Shown here one piece after another: positions 1 to 8,852 of a stretch of DNA of 9,752 bases. The translations under genes and the position numbers were made by a program. Below the pieces are notes generated by a model. It had not been told where the DNA came from and did no database searches. It was given only the letters and a program-made list of their open reading frames with translations. The DNA comes from an uncultured Pseudomonadaceae bacterium (GTDB taxonomy: Bacteria > Pseudomonadota > Gammaproteobacteria > Pseudomonadales > Pseudomonadaceae), in NCBI GenBank assembly GCA_947630465.1, contig CANRHT010000068.1:1-9752 (forward strand). The letters are read 5' to 3'. Positions within the stretch are counted from its first letter, which is position 1; each line of letters starts with the position of its first letter.

Positions 1-61
1 CTTAATTCATACAAAACCCCACAGCAAAGCTGATACAAGGCAAGTAACTGCCTCTATTCGC

Positions 62-90
62 TTGCAGTAAGGGGCTTTTACTTATATTTT
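62..90 (+). promoter_or_regulatory. weak sigma70-like promoter candidate for the M23 peptidase-anmK pair
   Basis: A TTGCAG at 62-67 could be a -35. It is followed by TATATT at 83-88 (15-nt spacing, 5 of 6 matches to TATAAT) or TATTTT at 85-90 (17-nt spacing). Either would give a transcript starting about 20 nt before the first ATG at 116. The -35 match is poor and the call rests on two short motifs only. The rest of 1-115 shows no open reading frame; it carries two small hairpin-capable repeats (CAGC/GCTG at 22-32, AGGCA/TGCCT at 38-53) and may be shared with a divergent gene outside the window. Confidence 0.25.
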
Positions 91-115
91 ACCCAATCGT
101 TCACAGCAGACACCA

Positions 116-2592
<2,477 letters not shown>

Positions 2593-2604
2593 CAGCAGAC
2601 AATT

Positions 2605-2955
2605 TTAAATAGAGAAAGATGATCCACAACCACAAGTCGTGGTTGCGTTAGGGTTGTTGATTACAAAACGTGAACCTTCCAGACCTTCGGTATAATCGAC
2701 TTCTGCGCCAACTAAATACTGAAAACTCATGGGATCAACCACTAAGCTCACACCTTCACGATCAATAATGGTGTCATCTTCAGCAACATCTTCATCAAAA
2801 GTGAAACCGTACTGAAAACCAGAACAACCACCACCCGTAATAAACACACGTAGTTTTAAACGCGGATTACCTTCTTCTTCAACCAGAGCCTTAACTTTCT
2901 TTGCGGCTCCTTGAGTAAACTGCATAGCGGCAGGGACGAAGGACTCAACACTCAT
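2605..2955 (-). CDS. erpA: Iron-sulfur cluster carrier/insertion protein ErpA (A-type)
   Basis: ErpA is an A-type carrier that delivers Fe-S clusters to apo-proteins, including those of isoprenoid synthesis. The product is 116 residues, against 114 in E. coli. The three cluster-ligand cysteines are present: C44 in [10 protein letters not shown], and C108 and C110 in the C-terminal [11 protein letters not shown]. The reading frame stays open 7 codons further upstream, but the start at 2955 (MSVESF) is chosen because GGGAGA sits 7 nt before it and because pseudomonad ErpA begins this way. The gene converges on anmK with only 12 nt between the stop codons and no obvious terminator. It lies downstream of argC on the same strand, with an 85-nt gap that holds its own promoter and a candidate IscR operator. 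Confidence 0.97.
   Translation of the reverse strand: MSVESFVPAAMQFTQGAAKKVKALVEEEGNPRLKLRVFITGGGCSGFQYGFTFDEDVAEDDTIIDREGVSLVVDPMSFQYLVGAEVDYTEGLEGSRFVINNPNATTTCGCGSSFSI
2627..2645. repeat. 7-bp inverted repeat at the 3' end of erpA
   Basis: CAACCAC (2627-2633) and GTGGTTG (2639-2645) are exact complements around a 5-nt loop. The repeat lies in the codons for the Thr-Thr-Thr-Cys-Gly-Cys tail of ErpA, close to the convergent stop codons. No run of T follows on either strand, so it is at best a weak transcription barrier and may simply reflect codon use in the motif. Confidence 0.4.
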
Positions 2956-2962
2956 TTTACTT

Positions 2963-2968
2963 TCTCCC
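2963..2968 (-). promoter_or_regulatory. Shine-Dalgarno that fixes the erpA start
   Basis: GGGAGA on the minus strand, 7 nt before ATG 2955. An upstream in-frame ATG (2976) would place this site inside the coding region and has no comparable ribosome binding site. Confidence 0.8.
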
Positions 2969-2997
2969 AGCATCACGCTGTAAAAACTATAGTTAAT

Positions 2998-3027
2998 ATT
3001 ATCTGCTTATCCTACCATTACAGTCAA
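2998..3027 (-). promoter_or_regulatory. Sigma70-type promoter of erpA
   Basis: On the minus strand TTGACT (3027-3022, 5 of 6 matches to TTGACA) is followed after 18 nt by GATAAT (3003-2998, 5 of 6 matches to TATAAT). This predicts a transcript start near 2990, about 35 nt before the erpA ATG, beside a small perfect palindrome AACTATAGTT (2985-2994). It lies wholly in the argC-erpA gap, so erpA can be expressed independently of argC. Confidence 0.62.
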
Positions 3028-3031
3028 CTAT
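3007..3031 (-). promoter_or_regulatory. Candidate IscR type-1 operator over the erpA -35
   Basis: Read on the minus strand from 3031, the left half ATAGTTGACT fits the E. coli type-1 IscR consensus (ATASYYGACT) at all ten positions, the centre GTAAT fits RWWWY, and the right half GGTAGGATAA fits AGTCRRSTAT at six of ten. That is 21 of 25 against the consensus as I remember it. The site covers the -35, the usual place for repression. It is known that [2Fe-2S]-IscR represses erpA (formerly yadR) in E. coli, so a match at this same gene is meaningful. The left half also contains the -35 TTGACT, so part of the match would exist in any good promoter. Binding itself is inferred. Confidence 0.55.
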
Positions 3032-3040
3032 TACCAACGA

Positions 3041-4075
3041 CTAGGGAATTAAAGCAGCCGAAGCTAAACCGCTATTTTCATCCAAACCAAACATAATATT
3101 CATATTCTGCACCGCTTGACCTGAGGCACCTTTAACCAAATTATCGATCACCGACATCACCACTACTACATCACCATTTTGCGGACGCTGCACAGCAATA
3201 CGACACATATTGGCGCCTTTCACGCTGCGTGTTTGTGGAGACACACCCGCTGGCAAGACATCGACAAAAGGCTCGTTCTGATAACGCTGCTCAAACAGCG
3301 CCTGCAAATCAACACTGCGATCAACGACTGTTGCATACAATGTGGCATGAATACCACGAATCATCGGCACCAAGTGAGGAACAAAAGTCAGCTCAACGGG
3401 TTTGCCTGCAGCACGCGCTAAACCCTGTTTGATCTCAGGCAGATGACGATGACCGCTGACCCCATAAGCCATCATATTCTCTGCCGCTTCACAAAATAGC
3501 GAACCCACCTTAGCTGCACGCCCAGCACCACTCACACCGGATGCACAACTGGCAATCATCTGCTGTGTATTGGCCAGTCCAGCCTCAACCAAAGGTAATA
3601 AGCCCAACTGCACAGCCGTCGGATAGCAACCGGGCACTGCAATTAAGCGCGCCGACTTGATTTTTTCACGGTTCACTTCTGGCAGCCCGTATACAGCATC
3701 AGCCAACAAATGCGGCGCGCCATGCGGCTGGCCGTACCACTGCGCCCATTCTTGCGCATCTTCTAAACGAAAGTCCGCCGACAGATCAATCACACGAGTA
3801 CCAGCCTGTAAAATCTCATCAGCCAAACCGTGCGCCACACCATGCGGAGTAGCGAAAAAAACCACATCACAGGCTGTTAACTGATCGAGCTCAGGTACAG
3901 AAAAAAGCAAGTTTGGATAATGCTCACGCAGATTAGGGTACATATCTGCAACACGTACACCCTCTTCTGAGCGCGAAGTAATGATTTCAACGTGCGCATG
4001 CGGATGTAAAGCTAGAAGACGCAGCAACTCAACGCCTGTGTAACCTGTACCGCCAACAATTGCTATTTTAATCAT
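3041..4075 (-). CDS. argC: N-acetyl-gamma-glutamyl-phosphate reductase
   Basis: ArgC reduces N-acetyl-glutamyl-5-phosphate to the semialdehyde with NADPH, the third step of arginine synthesis, in the cytosol. The 344 residues equal the usual pseudomonad length. An N-terminal Rossmann glycine motif [15 protein letters not shown] (7-21) binds NADP. The catalytic Cys is C150 in VPGCYPT. The SGVSGAGR loop (179-186) and the HRHLPEI motif with conserved H211 complete the dehydrogenase/dimerisation domain. The start at 4075 has GAGAG 7 nt upstream (4083-4087). The gene is divergent from hemJ and upstream of erpA on the same strand, with an 85-nt gap. No metabolic link to erpA is evident. Confidence 0.97.
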   Translation of the reverse strand: MIKIAIVGGTGYTGVELLRLLALHPHAHVEIITSRSEEGVRVADMYPNLREHYPNLLFSVPELDQLTACDVVFFATPHGVAHGLADEILQAGTRVIDLSADFRLEDAQEWAQWYGQPHGAPHLLADAVYGLPEVNREKIKSARLIAVPGCYPTAVQLGLLPLVEAGLANTQQMIASCASGVSGAGRAAKVGSLFCEAAENMMAYGVSGHRHLPEIKQGLARAAGKPVELTFVPHLVPMIRGIHATLYATVVDRSVDLQALFEQRYQNEPFVDVLPAGVSPQTRSVKGANMCRIAVQRPQNGDVVVVMSVIDNLVKGASGQAVQNMNIMFGLDENSGLASAALIP

Positions 4076-4190
4076 TTATGCACTCTCTTTACTGAAGTTA
4101 AATTGTATGCTGCCAGAGAACTCTATTCTCCAGATGACACTGCACCCACAGCGGTCTAACATATAGGCCATTTTAGAATTGGAGTCGGTT
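4076..4190. promoter_or_regulatory. Divergent argC/hemJ promoter region
   Basis: This 115-nt non-coding spacer must hold the start signals of both genes. For argC, TACAAT on the minus strand (4107-4102, 5 of 6 matches to TATAAT) is a reasonable -10, but no good -35 stands at 16-18 nt. A small inverted repeat GAGAA/TTCTC (4116-4130) occupies the place where the -35 would be and could be an operator. I could not fix a convincing promoter for hemJ. No match to an arginine box was obvious. Confidence 0.35.
4181..4184 (+). promoter_or_regulatory. Shine-Dalgarno that fixes the hemJ start
   Basis: GGAG lies 6 nt before ATG 4191. A TTG at 4179 is in frame but overlaps this site, so ATG 4191 is the better start. 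Confidence 0.75.
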
Positions 4191-4616
4191 ATGACTTATT
4201 TGTGGGTTAAAGCATTCCATATTATCGCAGTGGTGTGTTGGTTTGCGGGTTTATTTTATCTTCCGCGCTTGTTTGTATACCACGCCATGAGCTCTGACAG
4301 CGTGAGTAAAGAACGCTTTGTCATTATGGAGCGCAAACTGTATCGCGGCATTATGCATCCATCACTGGTTGCGACCCTCGGCTTAGGTCTGGCGATGCTG
4401 TATATGAATCCTGCTCTGTTAAAAATGGGCTGGATGCATGTAAAGCTGACCTTATTGGTTTTTTTAATCGCCTACCATTTTTCGCTGGGTGCGATTTACA
4501 GACGTTTTGCCCAAGACAGTAATCAAAAAAGTCATGTTTTTTACCGCTGGTTCAATGAACTGCCGGTGTTGTTTTTAATCGTGATTGTTTTATTAGCGAT
4601 TCTTAAACCCTTTTAA
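4191..4616 (+). CDS. hemJ: Protoporphyrinogen IX oxidase HemJ
   Basis: HemJ oxidises protoporphyrinogen IX to protoporphyrin IX, the next-to-last step of heme synthesis, in the inner membrane; many proteobacteria use it in place of HemG or HemY. The product is 141 residues, the usual size. Hydrophobic segments lie at about 5-25, 55-73, 85-103 and 122-140, consistent with four helices. Recognisable signatures are the N-terminal WVKAFHIIAVVCWFAGLFYLPR with the conserved His10, ERKLYRGIM (47-55), and GWMHVKL (80-86) with H83 and K85, followed by the C-terminal RWFNELPV. Older annotation calls the family UPF0093 or CopD-like. The gene points away from argC and is followed after 85 nt by the DUF805 gene; no terminator is clear between them. 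Confidence 0.93.
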   Translation: MTYLWVKAFHIIAVVCWFAGLFYLPRLFVYHAMSSDSVSKERFVIMERKLYRGIMHPSLVATLGLGLAMLYMNPALLKMGWMHVKLTLLVFLIAYHFSLGAIYRRFAQDSNQKSHVFYRWFNELPVLFLIVIVLLAILKPF

Positions 4617-4623
4617 TCGTAGC

Positions 4624-4639
4624 GCTGCCATCAAGCAGC
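4624..4639 (+). repeat. Small hairpin after hemJ
   Basis: GCTGC (4624-4628) and GCAGC (4635-4639) could pair around a 6-nt loop 8 nt after the hemJ stop. No T-run follows, so it is not called a terminator. The rest of the 85-nt gap before the DUF805 gene shows only the ribosome binding site AAGGA (4691-4695). Confidence 0.3.
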
Positions 4640-4701
4640 ACAACTTTAAGCAATACCCTATCACACACTAATTTTGACCTGCAGCTCAATAAGGACGCTA
4701 T

Positions 4702-5658
4702 ATGTCTGGTATACAGTACAAAATCACTATGGATGGCACCTTAGCGCCCGGTGTGACTCTTGAATATGCACAAAACAATCTTGCAGCATTGTTTAAAAAA
4801 GATATCAGTGCGGTTAAGCACTTGTTTTCCGGCAAACCTAATGTCATCAAGCGTGATATCGACTCAGCCACGGCAGATAAATATATCGATGCGCTTTTTA
4901 ACGCTGGCGTTGTTGCTGTAAAAGAATCAGATGCATTGGCGAGTTTAACGCTTGAGTCCATTGAGTCAGACCCAGCAACTACGACAGACTCGACACACAC
5001 CATGACCTGTCCTAAATGCGCCACTCAACAACCCACTGATGCTATGTGTCAAAGCTGTGGCATTGTTATTGCGAAGTTCAACAGCTATCAAGCGCAATCT
5101 GAAAATAGGATTAGTAGCGCTCCAGATTACGCAGCAGCCACGGGATCAATTTCACCTTATGCATCACCTCATGCGCAAATTGACCCACAGGGTGACGAAG
5201 TCTGCGAGCTGAACATTTGGGGCGTAGAAGGCCGTCTTGGCCGTATGCGTTATATCGCTTGGTCAATGGTTCTTAGTTTTGCTGTCGGACCCGCGATGTT
5301 GCTGTGCATGTTGCTCATGCAACTATCAACTAAACTGGGTGGATTATTAGTGATCGTTACCGCTATTGCGGCAATGGTTGTTGGTATTCAAATCAGTGTG
5401 AAACGTTTACATGATATCGGCTGGTCAGGCTGGCTATTACTGATAGGCCTGATACCTGTGGTGGGTAGTATTTTCCAACTGCTCACTTTTCTCTTGCCCG
5501 GCAGCACCGGCAGTAACCGTTTCGGAGCGCCACCACCAGAAAACAGCACCGCCGTTAAAGTGTTATTTTGGATTTGGGCTGCACTGATGATATTAGCCGT
5601 AATTGGTATTATTGCAGCGTTTGCTATGGGTATCGCACTCTCACCTAGCATGTATTAA
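4702..5658 (+). CDS. Zinc-ribbon DUF805 inner-membrane protein
   Basis: The product has 318 residues and unknown function. Residues 1-78 form a soluble mixed alpha/beta region I cannot assign (it begins MSGIQYKITMDGTLAPG). A CxxC-x9-CxxC zinc ribbon follows (C103, C106, C116, C119), then a Ser/Ala/Pro-rich linker to about 165. The DUF805 membrane domain runs from about 170, with GRLGRMRYIAWS (178-189), the family hallmark RLHDIGWSGW (235-244), and SNRFGAPPP (271-279). Hydrophobic helices lie at about 185-207, 213-232, 244-266 and 287-312. Ordinary DUF805 proteins are little more than the membrane domain, so this one carries an added N-terminal part of about 170 residues, probably cytosolic. 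The start has AAGGA 6 nt upstream. A strong terminator follows the stop. Confidence 0.88.
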   Translation: MSGIQYKITMDGTLAPGVTLEYAQNNLAALFKKDISAVKHLFSGKPNVIKRDIDSATADKYIDALFNAGVVAVKESDALASLTLESIESDPATTTDSTHTMTCPKCATQQPTDAMCQSCGIVIAKFNSYQAQSENRISSAPDYAAATGSISPYASPHAQIDPQGDEVCELNIWGVEGRLGRMRYIAWSMVLSFAVGPAMLLCMLLMQLSTKLGGLLVIVTAIAAMVVGIQISVKRLHDIGWSGWLLLIGLIPVVGSIFQLLTFLLPGSTGSNRFGAPPPENSTAVKVLFWIWAALMILAVIGIIAAFAMGIALSPSMY

Positions 5659-5701
5659 AACGAAGCTGATCACCCGCTACCGACTGGGTGATCAGCGTTT
5701 T
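5657..5701. terminator. Bidirectional intrinsic terminator between the DUF805 gene and ppc
   Basis: GCTGATCACCC (5665-5675) pairs perfectly with GGGTGATCAGC (5686-5696), an 11-bp stem around a 10-nt loop. TTTT follows on the plus strand (5698-5701), and AAAA precedes it at 5657-5660, giving a T-run on the minus strand. It sits between two convergent genes only 47 nt apart and can serve both. Confidence 0.87.
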
Positions 5702-5705
5702 CACA

Positions 5706-8342
5706 TCAACCGGTATTACGTAATCCCGCCGCAATCCCCGCCACTGTGACCAACAACGCTTGCTCAATGGCCGGGCAAATCGTCTCACCTTGCTCTCTTG
5801 AGCGCGCCAGTAACTCAACCTGTAATAAATGCAATGGATCAAGATAAGTGTCGCGCACACTAATCGATGCTCGCACTTGTGGGTGGCGTTCTAGCAAATG
5901 CGCTTCACCGGTGAGCCGCAATACCTGCTCCACCGCTTGACCCAAGTGTTGATACAACTGCTCACCAAAGCCACGCAACTCATCAGTCACCAGTCGCTCA
6001 TCGTAGAGGCGGGCAATACCTGAGTCAGCCTTGAGTAACACCATTTCTAACATATCAATACGCGCACGGAAAAATGGCCACTGATCACGCATCTCGCCAA
6101 GAATCGGCTCTTCTTCGCGGGCGATCGCATTTTGCAAAGCAGTCTCCCAACCAAGCCAAGCGGGTAGCATCATGCGCGTTTGCGTCCAAGCAAAAATCCA
6201 CGGAATCGCGCGCAGGCTTTCAATGCCTCCACTGCGGCGGCGTGCTGGACGGCTGCCTAATGGTAAACGTCCCAACTCTTGCTCGGGCGTAGCTTGACGG
6301 AAATACGCCACAAACTGCGGATCTTCACGCACAGTTTTACGATAGGCCGCCAAACCATCGGCAGCTAAACGCTCCATCACGGCGCGCCAACTGTCTTTCG
6401 GCGCTGGCGGTGGTAATAATGTTGCTTCGAGCACTGAGGCCAAATACAAATTAAGGTTTTGTGCCGCTACGGTAGGCAAACCATATTTAAAACGGATCAC
6501 TTCACCTTGCTCAGTGGTACGGAAACGTCCTGCGACTGAACCCGGTGGCTGCGATAAAATTGCCTCATGCGCTGGTCCACCGCCACGTCCTACAGTGCCA
6601 CCACGGCCGTGGAACAAAATCAGTTCAACACCTTGCTTAGCACAGACCGCAACCAACTCTTCTTGCGCACGATACTGCGACCAAGCAGCCGCTGTTGTAC
6701 CGGCATCTTTAGCCGAGTCAGAGTAACCAATCATCACTTCTTGCGGCCCAGCAAGACTCTTACGGTAGTCACTTAAGCTTAATAGTTGATCAATAACACC
6801 TGCAGCATTATGCAAGTCATCCTGAGTTTCAAAGAGCGGCGCAATACGCATCGCGCGTTGCAATCCAGCTTCCTTAAGGAGCAACTGCACAGCCAGCACA
6901 TCAGAAGGCGCTGAGGCCATGGAAATCACATAAGAGCCCAGCGAGTCAGCCGCCGCTCGAGCAATCACCTTGCACGTATCCAAAACTTCTTGCGTATCGG
7001 CACTGGCAACAAAAGCACTGGATAATAAGGGCCGACGGTTCTCCAACTCATTGAGTAAAAACGCTTGGCGCTGCGCCTCATCCCACTGCGTATATTCACC
7101 CAAACCGAGCCACTGAGTGATCTCACTGAGCGCGCTGGTATGACGTTCTGCATCTTGGCGAATATCCAAGCGCACCAAAGACAAACCAAAGGTTGTCGTG
7201 CGGCGTATGGTATCCAGCAGATCACCATCGGCAATCAATCCCATGCCGCACTCATGCAGGGAGCGATGGCACAACAATAGCGGCTGCAATAACTCATCAC
7301 TGTTATAAATAATATCTGCAGGTAACGCAGCGCCGGTGGCAATGGTGTCTTGCAGTTGTGCCCGTGCATTACGCAGGCGCGCACGCAGCTTTTTCAGCAC
7401 GACACGGTAAGGTTCATCACTTTCACCCACGAGGGCCAGCAGCTCTGGGCTGCCATTTTGCATGGACAACTCAGCCGTTAGACGCGAGATATCACGCAAA
7501 AACAAGTCTGCGGCAATCCAGCGCGCTAATAAGAGTACGCGCGTAGTGACCTTCGCGGTCACGTTAGGATTGCCATCACGGTCGCCACCCATCCAAGTTG
7601 CAAAGCGGATGGGAGTCGCGGTAATCGGTAAAGCTGAACCGCCTGCGGCCTGTAAGGTTTTATCAACATGGCGCAGCACGTTTGGAATCGCTTGCCATAA
7701 TGAGCGCTCAATCACGGCAAAACCCCAGCGCGCCTCATCAATAGGCGTAGGCTGTTCGCTACGAATCTCTGTGGTGTGCCACACCTCAGCAATTAAGCAG
7801 CGCAACTTAGCGATAACTTTATTGCGTTCAGCGTCGGTTAAGTCGGTGTGATCCAGCGCAGCCAGTTGCTGGGCAATCACATCGTATTTCATAATTAAGG
7901 TGCGACGCGAGACTTCAGTTGGGTGGGCAGTCAGCACCAACTCAATATCTAAGTCAGCCACTGCTTGGGATAAATCGCGGGGATTGTGTCCGGCACTTTG
8001 TAAGCGCTCAAGCACTGAAGCCATCATTTGGTCTTCAAAAGCAGGTGCTTCATCACTGCCGCGGCGGCGCATCAAGTGATACTGATCGGCGATATTGGCT
8101 AAGTTAAGAAACTGATTAAAACCACGCGCAACCGGCAGTAATTCTTCTTCAGAGAGCTGATCAAGGGTTTCCGTCAATTGCTGACGGCCATCATCCAAAC
8201 CACGGCGTGCGGCTTTGGCGCCTTGGCGAATGCGTTCAATTTTTTCAAGAAATTCTTCACCGCGCTGTTCGCGCATAGTGGTACCGAGCAGTTCACCGAG
8301 TAGATGGACGTGCTCGCGTAGACGTGAATCAATTGGGATCAT
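5706..8342 (-). CDS. ppc: Phosphoenolpyruvate carboxylase
   Basis: This cytosolic enzyme adds bicarbonate to phosphoenolpyruvate to give oxaloacetate and so refills the citric acid cycle. The 878 residues equal the usual pseudomonad length (E. coli 883). The catalytic regions are intact: [13 protein letters not shown] with the active His140, the [11 protein letters not shown] loop (252-262), [12 protein letters not shown] with K545 (537-548), the mobile glycine loop [14 protein letters not shown] (577-590), and the typical C-terminal tail ending LRNTG. The start at 8342 has GGAGAA (8348-8353) 5 nt upstream. The next gene upstream on the same strand is a small membrane protein 114 nt away, and the gap holds an unusual palindromic leader that may control ppc. 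No truncation or frameshift is seen. Confidence 0.98.
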   Translation of the reverse strand: MIPIDSRLREHVHLLGELLGTTMREQRGEEFLEKIERIRQGAKAARRGLDDGRQQLTETLDQLSEEELLPVARGFNQFLNLANIADQYHLMRRRGSDEAPAFEDQMMASVLERLQSAGHNPRDLSQAVADLDIELVLTAHPTEVSRRTLIMKYDVIAQQLAALDHTDLTDAERNKVIAKLRCLIAEVWHTTEIRSEQPTPIDEARWGFAVIERSLWQAIPNVLRHVDKTLQAAGGSALPITATPIRFATWMGGDRDGNPNVTAKVTTRVLLLARWIAADLFLRDISRLTAELSMQNGSPELLALVGESDEPYRVVLKKLRARLRNARAQLQDTIATGAALPADIIYNSDELLQPLLLCHRSLHECGMGLIADGDLLDTIRRTTTFGLSLVRLDIRQDAERHTSALSEITQWLGLGEYTQWDEAQRQAFLLNELENRRPLLSSAFVASADTQEVLDTCKVIARAAADSLGSYVISMASAPSDVLAVQLLLKEAGLQRAMRIAPLFETQDDLHNAAGVIDQLLSLSDYRKSLAGPQEVMIGYSDSAKDAGTTAAAWSQYRAQEELVAVCAKQGVELILFHGRGGTVGRGGGPAHEAILSQPPGSVAGRFRTTEQGEVIRFKYGLPTVAAQNLNLYLASVLEATLLPPPAPKDSWRAVMERLAADGLAAYRKTVREDPQFVAYFRQATPEQELGRLPLGSRPARRRSGGIESLRAIPWIFAWTQTRMMLPAWLGWETALQNAIAREEEPILGEMRDQWPFFRARIDMLEMVLLKADSGIARLYDERLVTDELRGFGEQLYQHLGQAVEQVLRLTGEAHLLERHPQVRASISVRDTYLDPLHLLQVELLARSREQGETICPAIEQALLVTVAGIAAGLRNTG

Positions 8343-8352
8343 GCTGGTTCTC

Positions 8353-8410
8353 CACTAAAGTTCTCTTTAGCTTGCCCAGTTCTATAGCGTCTGGCAAGCC
8401 AACTTTAGTG
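8353..8410 (-). promoter_or_regulatory. Nested hairpin leader directly upstream of ppc
   Basis: In ppc mRNA order, CACTAAAGTT (8410-8401) is perfectly complementary to AACTTTAGTG (8362-8353). Inside it, GCTTGCC (8399-8393 on the complement; GGCAAGC on the plus strand) pairs with GGCAAGC (8376-8370 on the complement). A second CTAAAG (8370-8365) can instead pair with CTTTAG (8360-8355) across AGAA. The last arm touches the Shine-Dalgarno GGAGAA (8353-8348). The two structures use the same 3' arm and cannot coexist. Whether it acts as RNA, as a protein operator, or not at all is not known. No T-run follows, which argues against a terminator for the upstream gene. Confidence 0.5.
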
Positions 8411-8456
8411 CGCCCAACATGATCATTTCATCCAAAATAAAAGCTTAAAGCCATAT

Positions 8457-8765
8457 TTACTGCGCAGTAAACTCACAACGCACAGCACGCTTTTTATCAT
8501 CCACAAGTACGCCCGTTAAACCTTTTTGTTTGGTATCAAACAGCACCACAATACCATCCATACACTGCGCGTTTTGCTCAGCCGGTTTAAGCGACACTTT
8601 ATAGTCTTCACCTGGAATGGTTTTCAACATGGTGTACTCAGCCAGTAACAGTGCATCCACTGGTTTGGCGATATGTAAATAACCGTAATAACTTAAAACA
8701 GCCACAGTACCAATAATGCTCGCTACAGCTGTCGCGATCAGTGGTCGAACATCACGTTCGCTCAT
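8457..8765 (-). CDS. Small single-pass membrane protein of unknown function
   Basis: The product has 102 residues and I do not recognise the family. A short charged N-terminus (MSERDVRP) is followed by one hydrophobic helix at about 9-30 (LIATAVASIIGTVAVLSYYGYL) and a soluble domain of about 70 residues. That domain contains two cysteines, C68 and C97, which could form a disulfide if the C-terminal part is periplasmic. It ends in short strand-like stretches (GIVVLFD, GLTGVLVD, AVRCEFTAQ), suggesting a small beta-rich fold. The start at 8765 has GGAG (8771-8774) 5 nt upstream, and the reading frame is clean between lysS and ppc, all on the minus strand. An 87-nt gap separates it from lysS. That it is a real gene is likely; a function cannot be named. 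Confidence 0.78.
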   Translation of the reverse strand: MSERDVRPLIATAVASIIGTVAVLSYYGYLHIAKPVDALLLAEYTMLKTIPGEDYKVSLKPAEQNAQCMDGIVVLFDTKQKGLTGVLVDDKKRAVRCEFTAQ

Positions 8766-8791
8766 AATGACTCCATAACTTTAAGTAGTAG

Positions 8792-8821
8792 TACATAGAT
8801 CGATAGCGCACCAACTCTCAA
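8792..8821 (-). promoter_or_regulatory. Weak promoter candidate for the small membrane protein gene
   Basis: On the minus strand TTGAGA (8821-8816, 5 of 6 matches to TTGACA) is followed after 18 nt by TATGTA (8797-8792, only 3 of 6 matches to TATAAT). It lies in the gap after the lysS stop. No convincing lysS terminator was found there (AACC/GGTT repeats at 8821-8834 are short), so read-through from lysS is equally possible. Confidence 0.25.
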
Positions 8822-8852
8822 ACCTTTTAGGGTTGGCACGCAGATTCATAGA

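Noticed and set aside
2593..2645. Terminator between convergent anmK and erpA
   Set aside because: The only hairpin (2627-2645) lies inside erpA and has no T-run on either strand.
2605..2976. Longer ErpA reading frame starting at the upstream ATG 2976 (123 aa)
   Set aside because: The extra seven residues cover the Shine-Dalgarno GGGAGA of the start at 2955, and the family begins at the shorter start.
4179..4616. HemJ starting at TTG 4179 (145 aa)
   Set aside because: The TTG overlaps the GGAG that serves ATG 4191, and the family N-terminus corresponds to MTYLWVKAFH.
4617..4701. Terminator after hemJ
   Set aside because: The GCTGC/GCAGC hairpin is only 5 bp and no T-run follows.
6074..7851. 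Several open frames of 60-130 codons on the plus strand across ppc
   Set aside because: They lie antisense to a fully intact PEP carboxylase, have no recognisable domains or ribosome binding sites, and fit chance open frames.
8419..8426. Palindrome ATGATCAT between the small gene and ppc
   Set aside because: An 8-bp self-complementary site is expected by chance and shows no link to a promoter.
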